DNA from: Streptomyces glomeratus
GTDB taxonomy: Bacteria > Actinomycetota > Actinomycetes > Streptomycetales > Streptomycetaceae
Direction of reading: 5' to 3'
DNA length: 36,725 bases
Assembly: GCF_021462825.1 (NCBI RefSeq)
Contig: NZ_JAKEEB010000048.1
Span: forward strand, 1-36,725
The notes below the pieces were generated by a model that saw only the letters and a program-made list of their open reading frames with translations, was not told the origin of the DNA and made no database searches. A program made the translations under genes and the position numbers. Position 1 is the first letter of the stretch. The number at the start of each line of letters is the position of its first letter. Positions 1-7,468 of the stretch are shown here, piece after piece.

Positions 1-132
1 GGGCAGGACCTCGACCGTGGTGTCGGCCCGGTCGGCGGCGATGCACCGGATGCGTCCCGCGGGGATGTCGAGAACGGAGGAGATCGGGGCGGGGGTGTCG
101 AACTTCTGCATCGTGCTCTGCTGCTTCTGCAT
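1..132 (-). CDS. DUF4097-type protein, N-terminal part (runs off window)
   Basis: The first 44 codons of a minus-strand gene are present and the rest lies beyond position 1. The product begins MQKQQST, followed by a second in-frame Met (MQKFDTPAPISSVLDIPAG). This resembles the N-termini of Streptomyces proteins with DUF4097, a family of beta-strand repeats of unknown function. I chose the start at 132 because AAGGAG lies six bases upstream of it. The next in-frame ATG at 111 has no comparable ribosome binding site. The upstream region holds an unusual cluster of GTTGC motifs, so the gene is probably under a dedicated repressor. Family assignment is from memory of N-terminal sequences only. 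Confidence 0.55.
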   Translation of the reverse strand, partial: MQKQQSTMQKFDTPAPISSVLDIPAGRIRCIAADRADTTVEVLP

Positions 133-176
133 CGTGCGCTCCTTCGACTCGGCCTTTCTTGCTTCGGAAACGCTAC

Positions 177-298
177 GTTGCGTTCATGAATTAGGCAACG
201 AGTCCGTTGCGCTTAAGGGCAATCAATGCACGTTGTTAGCGAGAAATCGTTGCAACGGCTGTAGGTCTAATGCAACAGACCACACCCTGGCTGTTGCA
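177..298. promoter_or_regulatory. GTTGC/GCAAC motif cluster upstream of the DUF4097-type gene
   Basis: Six or more copies of GTTGC or GCAAC fall within about 120 bases. They include a perfect 10-bp palindrome CGTTGCAACG at 248-257. They also include an inverted repeat with 8-bp arms, TGCAACAG at 271-278 and CTGTTGCA at 291-298, separated by 12 bases. The stretch is more AT-rich than its surroundings. It looks like a multi-site operator and promoter region for the gene starting at 132. The binding protein is not identifiable here. Confidence 0.45.
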
Positions 299-313
299 AT
301 GGATGTAGAGTAA

Positions 314-460
314 ACGCTATCCTGCAGGCACCACGGATCGCGAAGCGAGATCGCACGGCAGGGCGTCAGCATCCTCGGCCCCGACACCCCGGCCGCCATC
401 CGCCTCGGGGACATCGCCCGCTTCGTCGACTTCGTCAGTGTCCGGGCCTGGTCGGTCAGC
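314..460 (+). other. possible coding remnant
   Basis: An open frame with GC-rich third positions runs from a TAA at 311-313 and reads ARQGVSILGPDTPAAIR and RLGDIARFVDFVSV. It has no credible start and soon passes into sequence that appears to belong to a different fragment on the other strand. It may be a short relic of a larger gene. I cannot name a family. Confidence 0.2.
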
Positions 461-837
461 GCTGTGTGTCGCCCGCGGCGGGGTCCGGTTCTGGGGATGA
501 GCCCTTCGGGCGAGGCATGGCCTGGTGCTCGTCTTGAACGGCCGCGGCGGTGGCGCTTCCTGCAGGCGTGATGATCGGATAACGCCGGTCTGGTGTCGAT
601 TTCGAGGACTTCGGTGGGGTGAGTACCTCGCGCATGAGTCCAATGGCCTGACTGATCTGTGCGCCCGCGGTGTTGGCGGTGAACATGGTGAGCGCCTGCC
701 TGCGGCCGAAGGGGGCGGTGCGCTGGCCGGCGAGCCAGAGCATGTAGTCCTTGCCGGGTTTCAGGCCGGTGGCCGCGACTTGGAGGAGGTCCAGGGCGCC
801 GAGTGCGCTGACCGAGACCGTGGCGTGAGCGTGCTCA
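456..837 (-). pseudogene. C-terminal remnant of a secreted or anti-sigma-like protein
   Basis: The minus-strand frame reads HATVSVSALGALDLLQVAA and TGLKPGKDYMLWLAGQRT and ends at a stop at 456. The pattern of alternating strands with GLKPGKDYMLWL resembles the C-terminal beta-sandwich of RskA-like anti-sigma factors, but the match is only general. No start lies upstream in a plausible place. At about 838 the coding signal stops and a plus-strand monooxygenase fragment begins, so the 5' part of this gene seems to be lost. It is one link in a chain of decayed genes. Confidence 0.4.
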
Positions 838-839
838 GT

Positions 840-1443
840 GCTGCCCTTCGGCGGGGAGAGCACCGCACCCGCGGGCCGCCCTGGCAACCGATTTCGCGAG
901 GGCCGGGTCTTCCTCGCCGGGGATGCGGCGCACGTCCACTCACCGGCCGGCGGCCAGGGCCTCAACACCAGCGTGCAAGACGCGTACAACCTGGGCTGGA
1001 AGCTGGGCGCGGTGGTGCGGAACGGCGCGCCCCCCTCACTCCTCGACACCTATGAGGAGGAACGGCGCCCGATCGCCGCCGACATGCTCGGTCTGTCGAC
1101 GAGCGTTCACCGTGGCGAGACCCGCCGCGGCGAGGCGACCCATCAGCTCGGCCTCGGCTACCGGACCTCCTCCCTCACCGAGGAAACCCGCGGGGCCCCG
1201 GGCCCGGTGAGGGCGGGCGACCGCGCGCCGGACGGGACGGTGAAGGGGGTGCGGCTGTTCGACGCGTTCCGGGGGCCGCACTGGACCCTGCTGACGGCGG
1301 ACACGGACGCGGCACAGGGGTACGGCGCGGGGGGTGTTTCTGATCCGCCCGGACGGTTACGTGGGGTGGGCGGGAGACACGCGGACGGGTTGGCAGAGTA
1401 CGCGGAGCGGGTGGGAGCCGAGGGAGCGCACCGGGTCCCGTAG
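840..1443 (+). pseudogene. FAD-dependent monooxygenase, C-terminal remnant
   Basis: The frame contains GRVFLAGDAAHVHSP and GLNTSVQDAYNLGWKLG. This is the GD motif and following helix of class A flavin (PheA/TetX-like) aromatic hydroxylases. It continues through LLDTYEEERRPIAADML and FRGPHWTLL. The N-terminal FAD-binding GxGxxG half is absent: sequence before about 885 does not match the family. Near the end, the family's expected FLIRPDGYVGWAG appears in the +1 frame from about 1334, and the original frame resumes with GLAEYAERVGAEGA. This implies two compensating frameshifts at about 1330 and 1390. A complete relative lies at 31901-33397. The fragment cannot be functional as a flavoenzyme. 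Confidence 0.7.
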
Positions 1444-1466
1444 CGGGCTTCGGAAACGCGGCGGTG

Positions 1467-1718
1467 CTACAGACGGACGACGATCAGGGCGATGTCGTCG
1501 TCTCCGCCGCCGCTGGCTCCGAGGCGGGACAGCAGGGTGTCGGCCAGGTGGTCGGGACCGAGGCGGGAGTGGGCGGCGAGGATGTCGATGAGCCGTTGCA
1601 GTCCGGCGTCGATGTCCTCGTCCCGGCGTTCGATGAGCCCGTCGGTGTAGAGCACGAGCGTGTTGCTGCCCGGCGCGGCGGAGGCCACCGGGAGCTCTCG
1701 GCGGTAGGGCGCACGGCG
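1467..1718 (-). pseudogene. SpoIIE/PP2C-type phosphatase, C-terminal remnant
   Basis: The minus frame reads ELPVASAAPGSNTLVLYTDG and LIERRDEDIDAGLQRL, ending GGGDDDIALIVVRL. This is the C-terminal end of the PP2C-like phosphatase domain that follows GAF/PAS sensors in many Streptomyces SpoIIE-type proteins. The TDGL and DDxxL metal-site region is present. Everything N-terminal is missing: the frame runs directly into a 9-bp minisatellite at 1719-1763, which gives a meaningless Ser-Thr-Arg repeat. The nominal GTG at 1688 is internal to the domain, so this is a relic and not a small phosphatase. Confidence 0.6.
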
Positions 1719-1763
1719 GGTGTTGCGGGTGCTGCGGGTGCTGCGGGTGCTGCGGGTGCTGCG
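1719..1763. repeat. 9-bp minisatellite, five units
   Basis: The unit GGTGCTGCG is repeated five times head to tail. The first copy has one mismatch (GGTGTTGCG). It sits exactly where the phosphatase remnant loses homology, so it may mark a rearrangement junction or slippage expansion. Confidence 0.85.
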
Positions 1764-2190
1764 CAGCGCGGCGGGTGCGGCCGGTGCGGCGAGCGCGGCG
1801 GGCTGGTTCGCCGGTGGGCCGCATGTACAGGCGGCGGCCGCAGCGCAGTACCTCCAGAGTGGTCAGCATCGGCGAGAACCCGCCGGAGTGTGGTGGTCCT
1901 GATCGGGGACGCCGGGCGGGTTCGACTTCGTTGCGGCGGTTGCCAGGAGGGTTGGAGTAGGCCCTCGCTGACTGGTCAGCCGCTGGGCCGGTGGCAGTTC
2001 TTGGATCCCGCACCGCACGGGCACGTTGCGAAGACCCCGGAGTCTCTCGTCAAGCTGGGCAAGGCGTTCGCCGCCGCCGACTGCCACCAAGCGCCCGTCC
2101 ACCGAGCGCAAACCGGCCGGGTGGGGGTGCGGGGGACGCCGGCCGAGAGCCCGCGCGCGGGTCGGTGCGTCAGGCGGCGGAGACCTGTGA
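1764..2190. other. no gene recognised
   Basis: Open frames occur in several phases, but none has a start with a ribosome binding site or a recognisable family. The stretch separates the decayed genes from the TetR gene and is probably degenerate sequence. Confidence 0.4.
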
Positions 2191-2754
2191 CTACCGTCGC
2201 TTGAGCCGGTCGGCGACCGCGGTGAGAAGCTCGTCGGACAGGCCCGGATCGGCTACCGCCCGGGACATGAGCACGGCGCCGACGAGGGCGCTGAGCGTGA
2301 GCATCGCCTCGGCCCGGGCCTCTTCGGAATCGTCGTCAAGGCCGGCGATCAAGTCCAGGTATGTGCGGACCTGTTGCTCGTAGGCCTCTTTCAGGTCTTG
2401 GTCTCCGCGCCCGGCGGCGGCGCCGAGAGTGACCAGGGCGCATCCGGTGCCGGGTGCATCGCGGTGTTGTTTGTCGAGGTAGGCGTCGATGAGGCCGGCC
2501 CGGGATCGCTGTTCGTTCTTCCCCGCGGCCTGCTCCATCTTCGCCGAGCCCTCCGCCAGGGCCAGGGCCGCGGCCTGGGCGATCAGGTCGTCCCGCGAGG
2601 TGAAGTGCTTGTAGAACCCGCCGTGGGTCAGACCCGCCTCCTTCATGAGGTCCGCGACGCCCGGGCGGGTGAGGCCCTCCTCGCGGATGCGGCGGGCGGT
2701 GACCTGCAGGACCCGCTCACGCGACACAGCCTTGGCTGCCTGGGAGTGACCCAT
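2191..2754 (-). CDS. TetR/AcrR family transcriptional regulator
   Basis: This 187-residue protein is of normal TetR length. Residues about 20-60 form the DNA-binding domain, with the characteristic GVADLMKEAGLTHGGFYKHF recognition region. The C-terminal ligand-binding part contains the CALVTLGAAAGR-type segment seen in AcrR-like members. GAGG about eight bases before ATG 2754 serves as ribosome binding site. It is transcribed divergently from the short-chain dehydrogenase at 3100, and the shared 345-bp spacer carries two palindromes of the kind TetR proteins bind. I infer that it represses the dehydrogenase and itself. The ligand is unknown. Confidence 0.9.
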   Translation of the reverse strand: MGHSQAAKAVSRERVLQVTARRIREEGLTRPGVADLMKEAGLTHGGFYKHFTSRDDLIAQAAALALAEGSAKMEQAAGKNEQRSRAGLIDAYLDKQHRDAPGTGCALVTLGAAAGRGDQDLKEAYEQQVRTYLDLIAGLDDDSEEARAEAMLTLSALVGAVLMSRAVADPGLSDELLTAVADRLKRR

Positions 2755-2767
2755 TTCTCGACCTCAC

Positions 2768-2815
2768 GGTGTATGCCGACTGTCCGATCAGTCTGGATGA
2801 CGTTCATCATACACC
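2768..2815. promoter_or_regulatory. nested palindromes, probable TetR operator (proximal)
   Basis: GATGA-CGT-TCATC at 2796-2808 is an inverted repeat with 5-bp arms. It sits inside a wider pair, GGTGTATG at 2768-2775 and CATACACC at 2808-2815, and beside GACTG/CAGTC arms at about 2778-2793. The site is immediately upstream of the TetR start at 2754, which suits autorepression. Confidence 0.5.
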
Positions 2816-2984
2816 TTGCTCATGTCGTACCGGATGGTCCGTCGAGTGCAGGCTCGGTGCTTTGTCGCCCGGCGAGCGCCGGGCGGACGTGGGACGTCAG
2901 CCCTCCGCGCCCGTCGGGACTGCCGGTCGAAACGTGCCCACCGGCTGCCCTTGACATCGCGGACGGTCCGTCACACCCTAGCCT

Positions 2985-3002
2985 GGATGATCGACATCAT
3001 CC
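2985..3002. promoter_or_regulatory. palindromic operator upstream of the dehydrogenase
   Basis: A perfect inverted repeat, GGATGAT at 2985-2991 and ATCATCC at 2996-3002, has a CGAC spacer. It resembles the site at 2796-2808, which argues that one TetR protein binds both. TTGACA at 2951-2956 is a candidate -35 element, but no convincing -10 is seen at standard spacing. Confidence 0.5.
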
Positions 3003-3099
3003 ACCCTGGAAAGGCCCACCACATCGACTGACGAGCTGGACCGTCCCGTACCCCTTGTCCGCGAGCCAGGACCGCGCACGCTTGACAGCAAAGGAACGA

Positions 3100-3801
3100 A
3101 TGATGGACATCGAAGGATCAGTCGCCCTGGTCACGGGGGCCAACCGTGGCATCGGCCGTGCGTTCGCCCGTGCCCTGATCGAGCATGGCGCCGGCAAGGT
3201 CTACGCAGGCGTCCGCGACCCCGCATCAGTTGCCGACCGGGACGTCACGCCGCTGCGCCTGGATGTCACCAAGCCCGAGGATGTCCTCCAGGCCGCAGCT
3301 GTGGCGGATGACGTCACCATTGTGATCAACAACGCGGGCATCGGCGGCGCCCGCACCAAGCTCTGGGAGGGCTCCTTCGACGGTGCGCGCGAGGCGATGG
3401 AGGTCAACTACTTCGGCACCTGGGCCGTTTCCCGGGCGTTCGCCCCCGTCCTCGCCCGCAACGGTGGTGGCGCACTGGTGAACATGCTGTCAGTGGCCTC
3501 CTGGGTCGGGCACCCCCTGTTCCCCGGCTATGCCGCTTCCAAGGCAGCGCAGTGGTCCTTGACGGACGCCCTGCGGCAGGCGCTGCGCGAACAGGGCACC
3601 TTGGTGGTGGGCGTGCACGCCGGTTTCGTGGACACCGACCTCAGTGCCTGGACGGACGCGCCGAAGATCAGTGCGGCCGACGTGGCCGAGCAGACCATGC
3701 AGGCCCTGGCCCACGGTCGGAGCGAAGTCCTCGCCGACGAGGAAACCAGGCAGGTCAAGGCCGCTCTGTCGCAGCCGCCCAACCCCGAACCCCGCACCTG
3801 A
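3100..3801 (+). CDS. short-chain dehydrogenase/reductase (SDR)
   Basis: This 233-residue product has the classical SDR signature: TGANRGIG for NAD(P) binding near residue 13, NNAG in the central strand, and YAASK as the catalytic Tyr-xxx-Lys. It is therefore a probable NAD(P)-dependent oxidoreductase of unknown substrate, acting in the cytoplasm. Two adjacent ATGs (3100 and 3103) follow AAAGGA by about four and seven bases, so the start is uncertain by one codon. The frame is open much further upstream, but that part lies across the operator region and shows no family similarity. It forms a regulator/target pair with the divergent TetR gene. Confidence 0.88.
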   Translation: MMDIEGSVALVTGANRGIGRAFARALIEHGAGKVYAGVRDPASVADRDVTPLRLDVTKPEDVLQAAAVADDVTIVINNAGIGGARTKLWEGSFDGAREAMEVNYFGTWAVSRAFAPVLARNGGGALVNMLSVASWVGHPLFPGYAASKAAQWSLTDALRQALREQGTLVVGVHAGFVDTDLSAWTDAPKISAADVAEQTMQALAHGRSEVLADEETRQVKAALSQPPNPEPRT

Positions 3802-3839
3802 ACGCCGACCCGCCCCGTCCAGCCGGGTACACCGACGTC

Positions 3840-3933
3840 CGGCCATCGCTCGCGGTGTGCCTCCCGGCCATCGGCCGCGGTGCGCCTCCCGAACATCGGC
3901 CGCGGGGTGCCTACCGGCCCTCGGCGTGCCTAC
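3840..3933. repeat. 25-bp tandem repeat, three full units plus a partial one
   Basis: Units begin at 3840, 3865, 3890 and 3915. The core is CGGCCATCGGCCGCGG followed by TGCGCCTCC, with a few substitutions per copy. The last unit is shortened to 19 bases. The array lies just after the dehydrogenase stop codon and is not part of a gene I can support. Confidence 0.75.
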
Positions 3934-4287
3934 GTGCAAGCCGGCCCGGCGCGGCTGGGTGTGCCGCGGGGCCGCCGCAGCCGCCCAGGGTGAGCGAGAG
4001 AGAGGAACGTGGTGAGGGCCCGGCGGCCGGGCGGCTTGCCCCACCCGGTCATGCCCGGCCGACAGCCGCCGTGGTCACCTTGACGGGCCAGGCGTTCCGG
4101 GACCGAGCCACGGCTGACGCCGGAGACGTCCTCTCCGCCGGCGTAGGCACCTGCGAACGCTCCTGCGTACGACGCACAGGCCGGACCCGGCTGGAACCTC
4201 CTCGGGCGGCTCCCCATCTTTCTGTGCAGGAAGGCAGAAGCGGCGGCACCCGGCCCCCGCAGGGGTGTCTTCACCAGAGGGAAGAAC
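3934..4287. other. no gene recognised
   Basis: This stretch between the tandem repeat and the DUF4232 lipoprotein gene contains open frames on both strands without a start or family match. The promoter of the downstream lipoprotein gene should lie in its right part, but no consensus stands out. Confidence 0.4.
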
Positions 4288-4899
4288 ATGGTACGGCGGA
4301 CAGCAGCGGTCTCCGCGATCGGCCTGGCGGTGCTTCTGGCCGCCACCGGCTGTGGCCGGAGCGAGACCGTCTCCACCCAGCCGACCACGGGAGCGGGGCA
4401 GACGAGCACTCCCACCACCGGGTCGAGTGCGTCCTCCTCGGCCTCGCCCCACACGACTGGGGCCGCCGCCTGCCGAACGCCGCAGCTGCGCTGGAAACTG
4501 ACGCGCCTCGAGGGCAAGAGACACAACGCGCCGACGGCCCTGCTCGGCGTCACGAACACCGGCACTCGGCCGTGCGCCTTCGACGGCTACCCCGGCATCG
4601 ATGTCTATGTGGGCAAAGGCCCGAGCGTCTCGTCGAAGCCGAAGAACATCACATCGGTCCGGCTGGTGCTGAACACGGGCCATGCAGCCGAGTTCCCCCT
4701 CTTCTACACGCCGACTGCCGACCCGCACGGGAGCTGCTTCATTCCGGGCGACGACGACCCCCGCATCTCCGTGCGCCCACCGCACGCCGCTGCCGGCGAC
4801 TACGGTGCCTCCGCGCAGCTGACCGACGCGAACGGCCGCCGTCTGCGGGTGCAGGTGTGCGGGACCACCATCCAGCTGGGTGCGCCCCAACTGCGTTAG
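4288..4899 (+). CDS. DUF4232 family lipoprotein
   Basis: This is a 203-residue exported lipoprotein. The signal peptide MVRRTAAVSAIGLAVLLAAT ends at a lipobox with Cys22 as the predicted lipidation site. A Ser/Thr-rich linker (residues about 28-60) precedes the DUF4232 domain. That domain shows the usual pattern of a Trp near its start (LRWKLTRLEG), a TGTRPCAFDGYPG turn, and paired cysteines that probably form disulfides. It is anchored on the outer face of the membrane and its function is unknown. The family is very common in Streptomyces. The purine-rich AGAGGGAAG before ATG 4288 serves as ribosome binding site. Confidence 0.88.
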   Translation: MVRRTAAVSAIGLAVLLAATGCGRSETVSTQPTTGAGQTSTPTTGSSASSSASPHTTGAAACRTPQLRWKLTRLEGKRHNAPTALLGVTNTGTRPCAFDGYPGIDVYVGKGPSVSSKPKNITSVRLVLNTGHAAEFPLFYTPTADPHGSCFIPGDDDPRISVRPPHAAAGDYGASAQLTDANGRRLRVQVCGTTIQLGAPQLR

Positions 4900-4901
4900 G
4901 T

Positions 4902-4915
4902 GATATGGCCATATC
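4902..4915. promoter_or_regulatory. 14-bp perfect palindrome GATATGGCCATATC
   Basis: A perfect palindrome with no spacer starts two bases after the lipoprotein stop codon. It lies about 285 bases before the protease start. It is AT-rich against a GC-rich background and could be a regulator-binding site for the downstream secreted protease. It lacks the GC-rich stem and long arms of a terminator. Confidence 0.4.
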
Positions 4916-5199
4916 GCGTGCGAACTCTTCCGTCCGTGCGATCATGGTGACTGCGACCGCTGACCACGGTCGACCGGAAAACCGCCTTTCGGCGGCACGG
5001 GGGAGACGCAACGGGACGCGCTGTCATGTGCGGTGAGCACCGCGTTGCAGGCGGACAGCGGGACATCACGCATCGTGCCGCGTAGCAGTGGATCGCCGTG
5101 CGGAGGACCAGGGCCGGTCCGGCCCACGGCTTCGCCGTGACCGCCCTCGACGCGCCCAGTCGGCGACTCACCGTGCTGCCTCACTTGGAGAAGACCACG

Positions 5200-7065
5200 T
5201 TGCATAGAAGACGAATGTTCGGAGCTGTGTGTGTGCTGTGCACCGCGACGCTGATGGGCAGCACGACCGCGGCCCACGGTGCCACGCCCCCACCCACCAC
5301 CGGCCCGGCGCCGGCAGCTCCGCTCAAGGCCACGTCCGTACCGAGCGCCTCGCAGTCGGTCACCGCCTCGCCGTCAGCCGACGACAACTGGACGGTCCAA
5401 GAGGCCATCCGGTTCTGGACACCCCAGCGGATGGCCTCCGCCACCGACCCTTCGGGCCGCGTCGCCCGGCCGATGGGCTGGATGGCATCACGGAACAACG
5501 GCCTGACCGGCGCCGGGCTCACCGGTCAGCACTTCGGTGGCATCAAGTCCGTCGGCATGCTCTTCCACACGGACAGTGGCATGCGGGCGCACTACTGCTC
5601 GGCCAGCGTGGTGCGCAGCGCGGGACACGACCTCATCCTCACCGCCGGACACTGTCTCGGTAAGAACGCCGCGTTCATTCCCAAGTACGACCCCACCAAG
5701 TCGGCGGCCAAGCAGCCGTACGGGGTCTGGCCGGTCAAGGAATGGTTCCGCGACAAGCGGTACGCCTCCGACAAGAGCGCCAACTCCGACCTGGACTTCG
5801 CCTTCGCCAGCCTGAAGCCCAATGGCCGCCGGAAGATCCAGGACGTCGTCGGCGCCAACACCCTGGCCCGTACGCCCGGCTTCACCAACAAGGTGACGGT
5901 CATCGGCTACCCGTCGATCGGACACAACCCGCAGGACCAGGCGGTCCGCTGCGCCAACGTCCGGACGACCGCGCTGCCGTCCTACTACCAGATGCAGATC
6001 GACTGCGGCGGTATGTGGGGCGGTGTCTCCGGCGGGCCCTGGTTCTCCAAGTTCGACGCCTCGGGCAACACCGGCGAGATCATCGGCAACGTGGGCGGCT
6101 TCAACGGGGGCGGCCCCGACGTGCCGCCCAGCGACCCGCTGTACAACCGGATCACCTACAGCCCGCTGCACGGGGACCGCTTCTTCCAGCTCTACGCCGA
6201 TGCCCAGAACGGCCTTCACACCGACCACGGCCCCTATCACCAGCCGCCTCTGCCCTACACGATGGGCAACGGTACGACCTGGAAGCACGCGAAGCTGATG
6301 GCCTCGGGCGACTTCAACGGCGTCGGCCACAGCGACGCGATCGTCGTCTGGGACGACGGCGAGGTGACCCTCTACACCAGCGACGCCAACGGCCACTTCG
6401 TCGCCGAACGACAGATGCTGGCCGCCAACACGACCTGGAAGCAAGCGGCGACCATCACCGCGGGTGACTTCACCGGATCGAACCGCTTCGACCTGATGGT
6501 GCGCTGGTCCGACGGTGAGGTCACGCTCTACGGCGACGTCGGCACCAACGGCCTCAAGGTGCCCGGCACCCGGATGATCGGTCCCAACGACATCTGGAAG
6601 AACGCCACCCAGATCGCCGCGGGCCGTTTCAACGCCTCGCAGTATGTCACCGACCTGATCGTGCGCTGGTCGAACGGCGAACTGACCCTCTACACCAATG
6701 TCGGCGCGGGAACGTTCGGGCAGGAGCACAAGCTCAAGGACCCCCATCACACCTGGAAGGACGCCACGCTGCTCACCAGCGGCGAGTTCTCCGGCAACCA
6801 GAAGTGGGACCTGATGGTGCAGTGGTCGGACGGCGAGCTCGACAACTACGTGGGCACCACCCCCTCCGGACTCGGTACCGAGGCACGCATCAAGAACCCC
6901 AACGGCCTCTGGACTCACAACACGGTGATGACGACCGGCAACTTCACCGGCAACCACCGCACCGATGACCTGATCGTCCGCCGGTCTGACGGCGAGACGA
7001 CGATGTACGTCAACACCGGCAAGGACCACCTGGGTACCGAAGAAAACCTGGTTCCCCACGCCTGA
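5200..7065 (+). CDS. secreted trypsin-like serine protease with C-terminal FG-GAP-like repeats
   Basis: This 621-residue exported protein begins with signal peptide MHRRRMFGAVCVLCTATLMG and a likely cleavage after AHG near residue 27. A Pro/Ser linker follows. The peptidase domain (about 115-335) shows a complete S1 triad: His151 in LILTAGHC, Asp199 in SDLDFAF, and Ser277 in GGVSGGPW. The C-terminal third holds five repeats of about 50 residues, each built around W-K-x-A, a GDF-x-G element and WSDGE-x-TLY. These resemble the VCBS/FG-GAP beta-propeller repeats of secreted actinobacterial hydrolases. I chose TTG 5200 because GGAG lies nine bases upstream; ATG 5215 has a weaker site and would clip the basic n-region. 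The repeats probably bind a surface or substrate. Confidence 0.85.
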   Translation: MHRRRMFGAVCVLCTATLMGSTTAAHGATPPPTTGPAPAAPLKATSVPSASQSVTASPSADDNWTVQEAIRFWTPQRMASATDPSGRVARPMGWMASRNNGLTGAGLTGQHFGGIKSVGMLFHTDSGMRAHYCSASVVRSAGHDLILTAGHCLGKNAAFIPKYDPTKSAAKQPYGVWPVKEWFRDKRYASDKSANSDLDFAFASLKPNGRRKIQDVVGANTLARTPGFTNKVTVIGYPSIGHNPQDQAVRCANVRTTALPSYYQMQIDCGGMWGGVSGGPWFSKFDASGNTGEIIGNVGGFNGGGPDVPPSDPLYNRITYSPLHGDRFFQLYADAQNGLHTDHGPYHQPPLPYTMGNGTTWKHAKLMASGDFNGVGHSDAIVVWDDGEVTLYTSDANGHFVAERQMLAANTTWKQAATITAGDFTGSNRFDLMVRWSDGEVTLYGDVGTNGLKVPGTRMIGPNDIWKNATQIAAGRFNASQYVTDLIVRWSNGELTLYTNVGAGTFGQEHKLKDPHHTWKDATLLTSGEFSGNQKWDLMVQWSDGELDNYVGTTPSGLGTEARIKNPNGLWTHNTVMTTGNFTGNHRTDDLIVRRSDGETTMYVNTGKDHLGTEENLVPHA

Positions 7066-7082
7066 CCCGAAAGCCCACTCCA

Positions 7083-7120
7083 CGGTGCCGCCCCACGCCC
7101 GTCCGCGCTGGGCGGCACCG
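7083..7120 (+). terminator. hairpin terminator after the protease gene
   Basis: CGGTGCCGCCC at 7083-7093 pairs perfectly with GGGCGGCACCG at 7110-7120 across a 16-base loop. It begins 17 bases after the protease stop codon. There is no U-tract, as is usual for actinobacterial terminators. Confidence 0.7.
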
Positions 7121-7384
7121 CACCCGCTGCGATACATCGGCACGGGCGTCGGCCGGCTGCTGCTCGCCGAGGGGGAGGAGTGGCTCACCGCGAGGGGCAG
7201 GGATACGGCGATCCTGTGGGTGTTCAGCGACAACCTGCCCGTACGCGCCTTCTACGAACGGTCGGGGTGGACGTACGCCGGTCATGAACAGGTCGACGCC
7301 GGCCTGCAGAAGGCGGGCTTTCCCGTGCGGGAACGGCTGTGCTTCAAGGTGCTCGACGAGCCCTTGCGGGAGACCGCCGTCTGA
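7121..7384 (+). pseudogene. GNAT acetyltransferase, C-terminal remnant
   Basis: The frame reads GTGVGRLLLAEGEEWLTARG and then AILWVFSDNLPVRAFYERSG. These match the acetyl-CoA-binding motif A and motif B of GNAT N-acetyltransferases. The N-terminal half of the fold is missing. The open frame upstream runs through the protease terminator hairpin, so no real start exists. The sequence is otherwise intact to its stop, which suggests truncation by deletion and not gradual decay. Confidence 0.7.
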
Positions 7385-7468
7385 TGCCCGAGTGGGCCGA
7401 TCAACCGATCGAGTCGTGCCGTGCTCGTGGTGGTCGCGGCCACGGACGCGGCGGCGAGTGCTCTCACG

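Noticed and set aside
1719..1763. Minisatellite read as part of a genuine phosphatase linker
   Set aside because: The repeat gives a Ser-Thr-Arg string with no phosphatase sequence on its upstream side.
2374..3099. 5' extension of the dehydrogenase reading frame
   Set aside because: It covers the TetR gene on the other strand and the operator region and has no similarity to the SDR family. AAAGGA marks the start at 3100/3103.
7085..7384. Complete small GNAT enzyme starting at 7085
   Set aside because: The supposed start lies inside the protease terminator hairpin and the fragment lacks the N-terminal half of the acetyltransferase fold.
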